Assembly: GCA_006384855.1 (NCBI GenBank)
Contig: VCJN01002992.1
Location: 186,001 to 250,000 of the forward strand
Length of the DNA: 64,000 nucleotides
From: Tetraselmis striata
Lineage: Eukaryota; Chlorophyta; Chlorodendrophyceae; Chlorodendrales; Chlorodendraceae
Direction of reading: 5' to 3'
The position numbers and the translations under genes were made by a program. Each line of letters begins with the position of its first letter. The stretch's first letter is position 1. The notes under the pieces are model-generated. The model worked only from the letters and a program-made list of their open reading frames with translations, was not told the DNA's origin and did no database searches. Shown one piece after another: positions 1 through 11,579 of this stretch.

Positions 1-2
1 TC

Positions 3-915
3 AAGAAGCGCACCTCGCGCTTCAACATCCGCAGCGAGGCGGACGAGGGGCTGCCGCCCAAGCCGGTGGGTTCGGGCATTGTGCGCGCGCAGTCAGCGGC
101 CAACGTTCACCGGGAGGCGGACCTGCAGGAGCGGCGAAACGCGACGCCCGGCCACTCAAGCGTGCGGGTGGAAAGCGTGCTGCCGCACCTTGAGATGATG
201 CTCAAGGTGGGCGCTTCTTAAGGGTGAAGAACCGCGCAACACAAACAATGAGTTGTCGCAGAAAAGAGTTGTCCGGCACTGCCCAAAAGTCGCAGCATGA
301 GACGATTACTGATGGCCTGCAGTCTCGTGTAAGGGCGGCAACAAAGTAACCACAACACTGCGAATAGTAAAAGCTGTTCAACCTGCTAGGTCGAGGCCGA
401 ATGTAGATATAATCATATATATCCATATCATTGTATATAACTAGATATGTATATGCTCTGTATATGTATGTGTTCTAAACTGTATAAGGAAATGCTCCTA
501 CAGGTCCCATGCAACGCCACCCTTTTCAATGCTGGCACCACTTACTGGCTGTCATGTGCGCGCCGGCAGCGGTATTCAAATGGGTGCATGCTATCGCCTC
601 TTGGTACTGGTGTGATGGGAGTGGAGTGCGTTGCCTGGTCGACAGCGACTGCTGGGATGGTCCCTTGTCGGCTGACGGCACCCCCTGCGCCGCCGCCGGG
701 CATCACCCCCATGCAGGTCCACCAGAAGCAGGGCGAGGAGTTGCAGGATGTGCTCGGCGCGCTGCGGGACGCTAGCCAGGGGAAGAGCGACGGGCTGCGC
801 CACCTTTCGGTCACGTCGCCCTCTGTGGGCCTGGAGCGCCTGCTGCCGCCCGACACCAACCAGGTGGCCAACCTGCGCAGGACGGTGGACAAGCTCAACT
901 CCAGGGTACCCCCCC

Positions 916-958
<43 letters not shown>

Positions 959-1533
959 TGGGTTGGCGTCATTCTGGCACCGCACGTTCGCCTGGCTGTA
1001 TGTTTTGGTTTCTTGACCGGCTCGCGAAGGATCCACTCATCTGGAAAGCTATGGGCACCGATGCTGTCATGAGGACACTGCGAATGAGCACCTGCCTACC
1101 TGCCAGAGATCAAGTCTAGACAAAAGCATAGCGGAGCTACAGGGATGTTCTTATACCTTGCATGCAAGCCCAATTTGAACCTCATAATAGCGGTCCTTGT
1201 AGGTGTGTCGGCTCCTGTATCGGACTAAAGCTCTGCCAATATGGCATTGAATATATATATGTTAGTTCTTATTTGTTCTACATTGGGACTCGGTTGCGCA
1301 AAGCAACTCATTGTGTTTTCGACCCAGGGACCCGCTGAACTATTAAGACATTCGCTGGCTGCCCTCCTCCCTTGCGTCTGCCTGCACCGTGCGCTGTTGT
1401 GTGAGGGGCCACGCTGTGGCATGGCTGCCCACAGGTGAAGGAGCTGGAGGAGGAGAATAAGCGCGTGCTGCACGACTACGAGAAGCTGCGCCAGAAGCTG
1501 GAGCGCAGCCAAAAGGCGCTCCTGGCGGACTGA
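3..1533 (+). CDS. 3' end of a spliced coiled-coil protein gene (partial)
   Basis: Three exons are supported: 3-206, 717-905 and 1435-1533, ending in TGA. Introns 207-716 and 906-1434 start GT and end AG, and all junctions are phase 0, so the frame runs through. About 163 residues are visible; the 5' part lies outside the window. The first exon is basic and Ser/Arg-rich and ends with LPHLEMMLK. The second is mixed helix (QKQGEELQDVLGALRD, then NLRRTVDKLNSR). The third is a strongly charged heptad-like helix (VKELEEENKRVLHDYEKLRQ), so the C-terminus is probably a coiled coil. Without splicing, the first exon would read only five codons further to a stop. I do not recognise the family. The second intron begins with a 42-nt C run right after its donor. 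It is the only gene here that looks like a host gene. Confidence 0.6.
909..958. repeat. Long poly-C tract next to a splice donor
   Basis: Seven C, one T, then 42 uninterrupted C lie immediately downstream of the GT donor at 906. On the opposite strand this is a G run able to form G-quadruplexes. Similar tracts recur through the window. Confidence 0.95.
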
Positions 1534-2160
1534 GCTGCCTGCCGTCCCGCTCGCCTGCCCCCGGCGACGGCCCCTCGCGGCATGGGGACGCCGGTCTGCG
1601 CGGCGACGTGCGCTGTAGGGGCGGGTCGTGGCCCGCTTGCTCTGTAAGCAGACAGGCAGCCGCGCGTGCTTGGGGACTCGTCGGAATAAGTGAGTGCCTT
1701 ATTGTTCTAGCTAGCGGGACTGCACACAGCTTGTAGGACATGTATAAGAGCAGTGTCCAAGTTCGCTGAAAACGACCCGCGGCCCACGCGAGATGGGGTG
1801 TGCCATAGTGCGGGCGCCGGCGCGCCGCCAAGAGAACAGTCACAAGAAAGCGCCCGCCTTTTGCCCACTCAATTCCCAACGGGTCTACAGCGGATACATT
1901 ACTGAAGTACCCCGAAAGCTGCGTACAGCTACATCCGCGTTGTCTGAAAACGCTCAGTTTTCACCGTCGCGCCTGCCTTTCAAGGCGGCACTACTGTGAC
2001 ACGGTACACAACTGTATGTAGCCTCAGTGTGTACCGACAGTCAGCACGATCGGCGGGGCCGGCATTCGGGTAACAACAAATATATGAGCACACTACAGAC
2101 ATTGGGGCCAAAATATCACTAATCATCAGAATGAACTGAAGCATAGGAACAGAGTGGAAC
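1534..2160. other. Gene-free spacer with one end of a short direct repeat
   Basis: No coding region is supported. Positions about 1917-1952 match 4515-4550 with the same short word (ctgcgtacagctacatcc) followed by tctgaaaacgc. The two copies bracket the gag-like remnant and could be relics of its ends, but similarity does not extend into a recognisable LTR. Confidence 0.4.
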
Positions 2161-2167
2161 GAGCCAC

Positions 2168-2655
2168 ATGCAAGCTAGGAATCATCATCATCAGGGACAA
2201 TCCACGAGGAAACATCATCGGCCTGGGCGACCATCCACAGCAGGAACAATACGCTCATCAGGATCAAGAGTGAGTCGGAAGGTTGGGCTCAGATTGCTGT
2301 GCCGGAGTGCGAGGAGCAGTAATGGCCAGAGTCTCATTTCGTTTGTCGACACTAGGCATAGCAGACAGAGAGGAGTCGGGCCATGTTGCTCTTTATGCAA
2401 GACATCAAAGTCGTTCTTTTACTGATGGCCAAAATACTCGACAGAAATCCCGGCATTAGAAACCGTAGCGACTCGGCCACTCCAACAGGAATGAGAGCCA
2501 TAGGTACTACGAAACTTATTAGCCGTGATGCCCAGAAGAGAGCCCATCCACTGTTTTAAGTACCGAGAGTAGGATGGAAGGGCTCTACCCTGAGAAGTCG
2601 ATCCGGATGGGCAGAACATCCCAAGCCGTCGGCATATGTGGCTTGAGAGTACCAC
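2168..2655 (-). pseudogene. Unidentified decayed coding remnant
   Basis: Minus-strand reading frames of 60-80 codons (2215-2400 and 2419-2655) look protein-like in composition but match no family I know. They lie downstream of the gag-like remnant on the same strand, where pol would be expected, but I see no protease, RT or integrase motif. Confidence 0.2.
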
Positions 2656-2715
2656 TGTCTAGAAGCCTCGGGTAAGACAGTCACCCTAGAAGACCAGGAC
2701 TGCACAGAACTCTGC

Positions 2716-2719
2716 ACTG

Positions 2720-2752
<33 letters not shown>

Positions 2753-2830
2753 GTATGTAATTATGTGTATATATTTATTTATTTATATATATTTATATGT
2801 GTGTGTGTGTGTGTGTATATATATATCAGC
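2716..2830. repeat. TA/TG-rich microsatellite
   Basis: Alternating TA runs, a TTTA-rich middle and a TG run of nine units make up an AT-rich simple repeat in otherwise GC-balanced DNA. Confidence 0.95.
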
Positions 2831-3172
2831 AAGATTCAAATTCAAAAAGGTAAGCACAGTAAACAGACATAAACATGTATACATGGATATAGGAAATGAA
2901 CAGCGATGAACAAATGCCTGAGGATGCAAGGATCAGCATATGGCATCAGGAGCCAAAAGTCATCATACCAGAAACACAAATCATTCCAAGCTGATAAGGA
3001 TCAGCAGCCTCAAAGGATTCATTTACAGACTGTTACAGGAAACAGACTTTGGTTTATCAGAAAACCAGTTTGCTGAAGGTAGCACAGATGCCCAAAGTAT
3101 GGCATATATGTCATGTCAAACGCTATAAGGACAGCATGATCACAAAATACGCAGAACGAAAAAAAAGGATTT

Positions 3173-4196
3173 TCAAAAGCAGCCATTCACCCCCCCATTC
3201 GGGCAGTTAGCCTGGTGGCCAAGGGCACCGCACTTATGGCAAGGGCCACACATACGACCGCCGTGAGGAGGCTGATACGAATTATAATTGACATTATTAT
3301 GCTGGGCTATCACAGTGCCAGCCATGACAGCAACGATGCTATATAGGTCGAGATTGCCGTACAATCGCAACCACGACCGCAACCTCCACTGATACAGCCT
3401 CCTTGACGGCCGCCACCGCCACCACCTCTCTTGTTAGAAGTATTCTCACTAGCAAGTTAAAGAAACCTTAGCCATCTTACTCGCACGTGTTCCGGCGCTA
3501 GAGAGATATCCGGACCACATGCACCACGGCCTCTCTATACACTGAAGTCGACAGCTTCATCAGAATGTTAATACTTATTGTATCACGAGTATACAGTGTC
3601 ATGGCCTCTTATTCGTAAGTCGCACGAAGCATATTTCTAGTTTGTCGAAGAGCCGACCAATCAAAAGTACCACGAGCTACTTGTTCAGCTTCATATGGTT
3701 ATGCTGCATCAACGCCTTTGCTACTATCAGGATATGAATGAAAAAGAGCATCAAACAGCTGCCACGCGACGATGATATGCAGCAACGCGAGAAAGTGATA
3801 CTCTATGTATTGGCCGCGAAATACGTGCTTTACCAGCAGCAGCTTCTTTGCAGCCCTCGGCAGCTTTGGGAAGCTCCCGAGGAAGAATCTTGGAGTCCTT
3901 GCTGAACTCGTCGTCCTCCTCGCGGTCGGAGTTCGAGCCCACGCGAGCGCGCTTCGAAGGCCGCCGGAACCAGCTCCCTCCTTGCGTGCCCTACGGCTGA
4001 TGGTCGGGCGAGCAGCCACAGCCTCCGCCACCGACGGCGTAGCCACGCGAGCCTCGGCTTGGGTAGCCTCACCATCATGAATAATAAGACGCTTCTGCTC
4101 CTTGGTAGTTGCAGAGATCCCGACAGCGCGGGAGATTGCTGATGGTGGTGAGCACCGCGACGATAGCAGTGAGCCTCGAGTTGTTGCTCGATTCAA
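3173..4196 (-). pseudogene. Gag-like retrotransposon remnant
   Basis: Read leftward, the 5' half encodes a charged stretch (SNSDREEDDEFSKDSKILPR) followed, in another frame, by a hydrophobic helix-rich part (QYIEYHFLALLHIIVAWQLF). About 400 bp further comes a cysteine cluster, CHKCGALGHQANC. This resembles a retroviral-type zinc knuckle, but the last spacing is three residues instead of the usual four. The order (charged, helical, knuckle) is that of a gag protein, broken by at least one frameshift. A TATA-like stretch on the minus strand near 4440-4450 lies upstream. No pol domain or clear LTR is visible. Related short repeats at 1917 and 4515 may mark the ends. Confidence in a retroelement origin is modest. 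Confidence 0.3.
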
Positions 4197-4579
4197 CGCT
4201 CTTGTAACGACAGCTGGGCAGCCTCCTCGTCCTTGTCGAGGCCCAACCTACTCGTGTCACCAGCTGCCGAGACGGGAGGGATGAGCACGAGTGGGCTGAA
4301 GAGTCGTGCCGCTAATTTCAACGAGCACTTCTAAGAGAGCGCGAGTCATAGTGTCGAGCAGTGACAGACTCGAAAAGAGAAATATGACCGTGCCGGTATG
4401 ACACGAGAGAATACGAACGTTACCTCAGTAGCGGCCGCCTTATTATATAGAGGCGGGCGGACAGCAGTAGCGAAAACCGGTACTTACGTTCACACCGGTC
4501 TTCAGCTGTACACTCCACAAGCTGCGTACAGCTACATCCACGGTATCTGAAAACGCCCATCAGCAGTTCCGCCTTACAT

Positions 4580-6550
4580 CAGTGCTTTAACATTTGCGCA
4601 CTAAAAGCATAACTAAAAGCAATTGTGAAAGGTTGCCAGCAAAAGAGAGAGATAAGCCTGAAATCAAGCTCAAGCAGGGTCAAGCAGGAGGCCAAGGAGC
4701 CAAGAACAAAGGAAGAGCCAAGGGAACCAAGAAGTCGCCAAGTTGCCAAGGAACCAAAGGGTCAAAAGGGAAACACTGAAAGCCAAGGAACGACCAGAAA
4801 AAACCGAGAGGGAAACGGGAAACCAATGGGGACCACCGCCTAGGGGTGGGCCATCAGCCGCAGCGGCGCGTGCGCTTGCATCCGATGACCGGGTCATAGC
4901 AACACAGGCTGACGAGCGACGACGCGACGCATGCGCAGCAGCACCATCATCACCCAGCAGTTTCTTATTATACTAGTGTATATGGGTATACGCCGGCATT
5001 CGAACCGGTACCGTTATCGGTAGAGTGATAGTGGTTGTCTACGCGGTGCCGATGCAGTAGTATTGTATTAAGAAAACTGTGGTTTTGTTGTAGGCGGTTT
5101 CACAAGGAACGTCTGGTTGGCCGAACAATAACGCCAAATAGTGTGGTTACAAGTTGTGATAATCAGGAATTTGCAAGCAAACAAGCCCGATTTGAGGGGG
5201 TTGAACGGGCTGTGGATTGCTCGATGGATTGTGCCACAGCAAGGAGAGTGGACCGGTCGGCTGCAGGTAGACGAGGCATCGGTGGCCCTGACTGACTGAC
5301 GTGCGCTACGGGCGCCGCGCTAGGGCTTTCCCGTACAATGAGAGAAACCACATAAGTAGTTATTAAGAACATTTCACAAGAAACGTCTGGTTTGCCGACA
5401 ACAGAATGCAGGGCGCAGCATGCCATGGGTGGGGATAACGGGCGGGAATGTTCAAGGCGATGAATGTGGCTTGCGCAACATGCCAAACCCCAAGAGGGGG
5501 TGTGCGATTTAGTTGCGGTGCCACATGGCCTCAGCTTATTGAGTCCGAGCTAAAAACAGGAAATTGTCCATGTAGAGCAACATGCGCAGACCAAATCGGT
5601 TGTCGGCGTCAGTCTGCTGAGTCTCGCTCGTCTGGCTTATGATCAAGCGTCATATTCGTTGGTGTCTTGAAGTGGTTCTTGTAGTTGTACCCGTCTGCGC
5701 AACTAGCAAGGCACCACTCGGATACCCGCCTTTCTGTCTATATACGGCGAGAGAGCGAGAGAGCGAGAGAGAGAGGACCTAGCATAGAGCTGAAAGGGGT
5801 TTAAGGGCATAACCGCCTCCCGATCGGTTAGACATCTAAGCGCACCCCCCCCCCCCCCCTTAACCTTCAGAGGGTGTCATTGTGTCAAGTTATTGAAATT
5901 GAAATTTCTTACAACTTTATTCCCGCTCAGTCGTTTTGCTAAACGGGCCATCTGTCTTACGGCCCGGCTGCACGAACCGGCATAAAGTCCGCTTTAAGTA
6001 AGGCACGTAGCATGCAGCCCTCTGAAGGCGATATGCTGCAGTACAAGTACTATTTTGCATCGAGGGTACGGTGCACTATACGTGAGTCATACATGGGTTT
6101 ACGCTCGTACAAGGGCGCGCCAGCCGGCACACGCTTTCCCGGCTGCGGAAACTCGTGATCACGTGACCGCGCCGTGTATGCGCATGTTCCCGCCGTTATT
6201 CTCCCCCGGTAGTCGCAGCCTTGCTGCATCGCTGCCCTCCACCGGCCACGGCCAAGCAGCGAGGCCGCTCGCCCGTCGCGTTGCTGAGATTAGCCCCCGC
6301 CTTGAGTTGATGCCAACGGTGTCCCCGGACGACGTCCTCGGAGTTCGGAGGTGAAGGCGGAGAAAACACCCCCATGCACCGCCGCTGGCCGTATGCTCTC
6401 CGATCTTATGCAACACACCACTGCCGGATCGCCCGAAGCGCGGCAGCCACCTACCCACGCTCCTGGCCGAGGTCACCGCCCGATGGCGGCTTCCGGGGCC
6501 CGTGCGCGGCTGGATTTATGGCAGCCGCCACCGCGTGCAAGGCCATGCCG
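4580..6550. other. Non-coding stretch with simple and duplicated sequence
   Basis: Positions 4660-4810 are purine-rich with repeated AAGGAACCAAG-like words. Two related segments (about 5101-5130 and 5375-5405) share the word acgtctggtttgccga with a few changes. A GAGAGAGC run lies at 5750-5775 and a short C run at 5846-5860. No gene is supported. Confidence 0.5.
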
Positions 6551-6554
6551 AGTA

Positions 6555-7500
6555 TTGTAACGCTCCCCCGTACCAGGCAGGTTGCACCGAAGTATGAAAA
6601 TACGTTTTTATTTCAAACAACCCTCGCGATAAGGCTGCCCCCGACCGAGTTGTACAGACCGGCCCCCTCCCCACCCGTAGGCCGATCTCGGAGAGGCTGA
6701 CGCAGGCAGGGCGGCCGAGTGAGGTCGTACAAGAATTATTTTTAGCAGCCTCATGTACATGTATGGTTGGTGCCCCGCGGCGCCTGCATGCGTAACCGGG
6801 CCTAAGAATATTATTTGAAAAGCCCCTGGCGGGCTCCCTAGTCGTCGCAGGATCCGAGGACCCGCCACAACCGGCCACCTTGCTCAGCACCCTGCCGCAC
6901 CCAGTCGGCGGGCATCAATGCGTTTTAGGCCTTTCCAGCGCCTACCACGTGGAGGCGGGGCTGGTGCCGTCGGACCTGCCGCACTTAGGATCCTCCGCTC
7001 GTGGTGGACCGCTACCTGGCGGCGGGCGCCGTATCAGGTTATTCAATTACCATTGCTATTGGCCCCGCTCAACGGATTTAGAGTTTTACACCTAGAGCCT
7101 TGACCAATAGGCAGAGGTGCGTGCATGTACTGGGCTATTTGCGCACCAGCATAGAGAAACGGTAGGGCGACGGGGGGACGCGTGCCTCCGATGAGGATGC
7201 GGGCGATGAGGATACCCGTCTCGATTGGTGCAGCGATAGGAAAATGAGACAACTCTCTACTTTGTCTGCGTTGTTTGTATAGTGCCGGAATGGCATCACG
7301 GTGATTGTATAGTCCCACTACCTTGCTACAACCGTGCATGATGCAGCCTCGCATCCTGGACAACACCATCAATAAGGCTTGCCTCATTTCGTTGATATGG
7401 CGCACAATAATGTGCCATGTTTGCTTGCCGTGCTCGCGTTATTTGTGCGCCCGCCACAGTATATGGGCAAATGCCAGAAAATAAGGACCGGCACGAGGGC
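6555..7500 (+). repeat. Dispersed repeat family A, copy 1
   Basis: This block matches 44690-46712 in several collinear patches: the segment around 6600-6720, the block at 6840-7020 containing ccacgtggaggcggggctgg, the block at 7290-7400 ending in gcttgcctcatttcgtt, and the end at 7405-7475 with tgtgcgcccgccacagtata. The final patch contains a TATA-like motif in both copies. No coding capacity is evident. It is probably a non-autonomous or decayed mobile element. Confidence 0.6.
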
Positions 7501-8800
7501 CGGTGGCATGGACCATTTTCTGCAGTACTTTACGTGGTCACGCTGAGTTGTCATACCTAGTAATCGTAAATATCTTTAGCCATTGGATCGCTTCATCCCT
7601 TAAATGTAACGGTGCCGTGGGTAGCGGACCGGATAGGGATGACGCGCGCGAAAGACGACGCCGGTTTAATAAAGCGAGTATAATGTCATGACCTTATATA
7701 CATATTATATACTCGCCGTAGCAACAAGGGTGAGCCACGCCGGATGCTCGCAGGCTCGGCGGACCGACCGGGCGGGGCGCAGGCATCGCGCAATTCCGCA
7801 ATCGGCACCGCGCTTATTCAACTAGCTGCAGCGCGAGTACAATAAAAGAAAGGCAGCCTTAGAGCTTCCTCGTCACAAAGTATCGCTGCGCAACACATCC
7901 CCCGGTGGATGGTTTAGGGGAGGCATGGCTTCCCACGGCCGCACGGTTGGCTGCGGCGCGATGCGCGATGGCGCTACCCGCAACGGGTCGGTTGCTTCCT
8001 GGCTCGCCCCCGATTCTTGTCAGCCCCGAGGAGTTGGAGGCTGCCAAGACGGCATACTCCGTAGGAGCAGCTGGCAGGCAAGAAACCTGCCCTCGCTTCC
8101 CACCAGCTCTTGCTTAGTGTTGACCGCGCCCTAGATGTGGGCATGATTGTACGGAGCGGGGACCCGCTGCAGCGGCCCGCGCGACGCATGCTCGTGCAAA
8201 TACATATGTGGGAGTAAGGCGCTTATCATGTTCGCGAAATGGGCCCAAGAAATATGCAGCAAACAGTCGGTTGATTAGATGAAGACCCTCGTGTGCGAGC
8301 TTTCATGTGTGGGGGCGGTGCGGCGGGGCGAGGGGGTGGGGGGGAGGTGGGGGGGGGGGGGGGGGGGGGGGGGGGGGGCGCTGCTTGGTGGTGCGCTGCC
8401 GGTAAATACAAGAAACAAAATATGAATTCAACTTTTTCAGTTTACAGGCTGAAGCAACTCCACCTCCACTGCAACGCTTTTCGCTGCTTTTGCTTTTTTC
8501 GTTTCTGTATTCTGTGATTGTCATGAAATTGTTACAATGCATCGCGCTATCAAGCATTCGAGCCCGCATAATGTAGCAATCACGGCAATCTCCCAACTTG
8601 TTTTGATTTTTAAATATCTGTCTTTTTCCACAACCCCCCTGTGCTCATATTCATGCCGCCAAAAGTATGTCGTGGCAAAACGCGTCAGGGTTGTCTTCCT
8701 GTGATGGCATCTAGTTTGGGTCTGTCTCCAGGTAAGGATCCCCTCAACACAACCAGCGTGAGGGTGAAATGTAGAGGCCGAATTCACCAGTTCATTGTCC
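7500..8800. other. No gene seen; long poly-G tract
   Basis: Only short unsupported frames occur. Positions about 8336-8378 are almost pure G (a run of about 28 G) that would translate to poly-Gly or poly-Pro in any frame. Confidence 0.6.
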
Positions 8801-9404
8801 TTAATTAATGTTGTGCCCATGGCGTTCTTGAAGCTCACGCAGGAAAGACTTTCCAATATATGAGCGTTGAAGGTCGTCAAGGTCACAGAGGTGTCCATGC
8901 TCGAGATGATAGGGCTCGTTGTCTAGAGTAGTGTAGATTCCCAGAAAGTCAGCATATGCGAGGCTTTTGGAGCCATCCTCTTCATCGTCGTAGTATATTA
9001 AGCGACCTCCCTCTTTGATGTCTTGTTGGTCAGGTCAAATCGGAACGTTACTACTCCAAACTCGTTATGGGCGGCCACCTTTTTGCAATACGTCATGCGC
9101 TCATTCGAGGTGTCCTGATGCACGTCAGGATGTGAGAAGAGTTGCCTTCAGGGGAGCGGCGGTAGAAGCATAGCGCCGGTGCTTCCTTGAAACTGAGACT
9201 GTGTAGGATAGAATGGTTGTCGGACGTCCAGTTCATGTGGTTGCACGGGCAGCATATATGTGCATGGAACACCTGAGCCGACGAGTGTGTCAATTGACGA
9301 GCGAAGTTGTAACATGTGCGAGCGTCGCACATGCCTACTACATCAAGTGGGAGCGGCGTGGCTAGTGTCGCTTGTGAAACAATTGCAATTCTAAGTTTGG
9401 GCAT
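8801..9404 (-). pseudogene. Decayed unidentified protein gene
   Basis: A protein-like reading begins at 9404 (MPKLRIAIVSQATLATPLPL) and includes a Cys/His-rich part (HAHICCPCNHMNW). It changes frame near 9130 (NERMTYCKKVAAHNEFG) and again near 9020 into an acidic segment (RLIYYDDEEDGSKSLAYAD), ending at TAA 8801-8803. The three pieces are collinear and each is free of stops, so a former gene with two frameshifts is more likely than chance. I do not recognise the family; C-x2-C and CNH residues hint at metal binding. Confidence 0.35.
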
Positions 9405-9499
9405 ATTAAACTAGTATTGTGGACTTATACTTAAACATAGGCTACATGCGGTCCTGCGGGGGAATATGAAATATGGACCGATTCATACCATAGGTTGAG

Positions 9500-10443
9500 C
9501 TTGTCGAAAGCGTTGCAGCTCGCGTGTCAACTCAGCAATCCGCAGGGCGAGCGAGCTGTTTGCGCGTTGCCTTTCTGTTTCAGCTTCTAACGCCAGAGCG
9601 GCGTGAGTAGCAGACGCGCCTCGTCGAGCAACCTCAGAACTTCAGCTTTCAAATCCCTTACCGTCTGCCGCAGCGTGTTGGGCAAGCCGTCCGGGCTATC
9701 CGCCAGATGCGCTGCCTTTTTAGGTCGCAACTGCTCTTGTAGGTCATGGGCGCGGCGCAGAGCCGCATCCCGCGCGCTCCCCTACACTTGTGTATCGCTC
9801 AGCAATTGCTGCGTCTCGCTCGCTAAGTCCGCGCTTTGTATTTTGCCCAAGTTCCGCGGCTCTAGCGACGGTGCGTGCCGCCGTAGGCAACTCGCACAGA
9901 TTATCGCCGCCTCTAGCTTGATGATTTGAATTCGGAGGGATCCTTGCCGTTGCCCCGACCACATCAGTGACGACCGGTCCGCCGCTACTCGTATCCCATC
10001 CGCAGGGCCGAGGCTTGGCTTTGTTGGCGCATGCCTCACACGACCACATGCGCTCGGTGTTGTTGCCGCATTCGTCGACAACGTGTGTGCTTGCTGGAAT
10101 ATCGAGGTACCCGTCGGAGTTATCCGCTAATAGCTGCCAGACACGATTAGCGTCGCATTTGAAAACCTTCAGCCACCTGCATGACGCCATAACCACCGGC
10201 TCGTGACATACGGCAAACGAACTGCACGTTCCACTTCGACACGGGTGCCCGGGCGCCATGGCTATGTGGCGGGGTGAGCTTCTGGCGCCCGTCCCGTCGC
10301 GCCTTTTCTAGCGTCTTTCGCACCTCAGTCAACATGTTTGGACGGCAGGTTGACCGCGGGTGGAGCGGCTGCGATCCCCGATGTGTGTGATCGGCGGGTA
10401 GCCCAGGTCTAGTATCGCCCCGTGGGGCTCCACTGGGCTCCAC
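9500..10443 (-). pseudogene. Decayed unidentified gene with a Cys cluster and coiled coil
   Basis: Read leftward, an N-terminal segment (MLTEVRKTLEKARRDGRQKL, then SKWNVQFVCRMSRAGGYGVM) shifts frame near 10165 into FKCDANRVWQLLADNSDGYL. It then runs through MWSCEACANKAKPRPCGW, a possible zinc-binding C-x2-C...C cluster. A third frame downstream reads as helix-forming, heptad-like sequence (LRQTVRDLKAEVLRLLDEAR) to about 9600. Several frameshifts and stops separate the parts. It could be a transposon-encoded DNA-binding or gag-like protein; no catalytic domain is visible. Confidence 0.3.
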
Positions 10444-11198
10444 TACGCGGCTCTAGCTCAAACGAGACGCCCCGGACCGGAGGCTTGGCGGAGGGACTGC
10501 GCGTCGGAACACCGCCGTCGGAAATAATCCTCGCATGCACATTTAAGAGTTCTTAGCATTATTCGTACTCGTTAGGTTGCAATATATATTCATACAGGAG
10601 GGTAGACGAACATTTTGGTCGCTGCTACGTTAACATATGGGACCCTCAAGTTGCCGGTCCTTAAAAAATACGCCAAAAGTTTGTGCTGTCAGTCATTGCC
10701 TGGCCTCCGGCCAGGGTTGCGGTACAAGGTACGAGGGGCACGGAGGCGTTGCCCATAAGCGCGAGTAAAAGACAACGCGGTTGTGTGCCGCCTCAGGTGC
10801 TGCTGGTCGATAGAGCGTCCAACTTCAACGCCAGCGCTTGCAGTAACGCAAGCGTTGTCGTGTCCCGTGTAAGCTCTGTCGGCTCCGTGGGCGTTTCGGC
10901 CAAACTGTCGGCGTTGCCTTCGTAGGGTCCGCCGCCTTCTTGCCGCCCGCCATCGCAGCGTGCGCAAGTGTCATGGTGGAATACGTGTCATCGAGACCGT
11001 CCACTCGTAGAGATGTTCACACCTTGCACACCTACGAGAGGCGTGATGCCGTCGCGCTAGCTGGTCAGCTGGCGCAAAGGCAGAAGGTGGACTCCCCGCG
11101 TGGTGCGGGTGAGTAGCAGGGCTGTCGCATGCGCCGCCGGACATCGGGAAGTCCAAGCCGTACGCGTACTGCGAGTACAGGTAGCTAAAATTCAAACT

Positions 11199-11336
11199 AG
11201 AATCTTAACGTTACCAGTACCGGTGACCCGGTGTAATGAAGTCTCTACAAAACAAACATGACCATATAGAATCTTCACGTTACCAGTACCGGTGACCCGG
11301 TGCAATGAAATCTCTATAAAACAAACATGACCATGT
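11199..11336. repeat. Tandem duplication, two 69-bp units
   Basis: Units 11199-11267 and 11268-11336 differ at only a few positions and share gttaccagtaccggtgaccc. Just outside, tgtaaaagacaacgcgg at 11335 repeats agtaaaagacaacgcgg at about 10766, giving a second direct repeat about 570 bp apart. Confidence 0.85.
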
Positions 11337-11405
11337 AAAAGACAACGCGGCGGGGTGCCGCCTCAGCTGCTGCGTGTCGCATCCTGGATGCGGGGCGGTT
11401 TTCAC

Positions 11406-11478
11406 CGCCCGAGGTGGGGCTCGAACCCACGACCACAAGGTTAAGAGCCTTGCGCTCTACCAACTGAGCTACCCGGGC
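11406..11478 (-). tRNA. tRNA-Lys (CTT), copy 1
   Basis: A 73-nt cloverleaf can be folded: acceptor GCCCGGG/CTCGGGC (one G-T pair), D-arm GCTC/GAGC, anticodon stem CAAGG/CCTTG with loop CTCTTAA (anticodon CTT, lysine AAG), variable loop of 5, and T-arm GTGGG/CCCAC with TTCGAGC. Discriminator G, no encoded CCA, no intron. It is identical to the copy at 54006-54078. No oligo-T terminator follows within 30 nt; instead there is a CGCATCC/GGATGCG hairpin. Confidence 0.95.
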
Positions 11479-11579
11479 ATGCTGACGTGTCACATGTTAA
11501 AATATATATTCAAACTTTATTGGTCCTTACGGCAGATATCAGAGCGGCGGCGCGTCCACGCGTTTCAATCGTGCATTCG

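Noticed and set aside
542..1036. Poly-Gly protein on the minus strand over the poly-C run
   Set aside because: It is antisense to a supported exon and intron; the Gly run is only the homopolymer.
3173..3382. Canonical CCHC zinc knuckle
   Set aside because: The last spacing is three residues rather than four, so it is listed only as a degenerate gag-like remnant.
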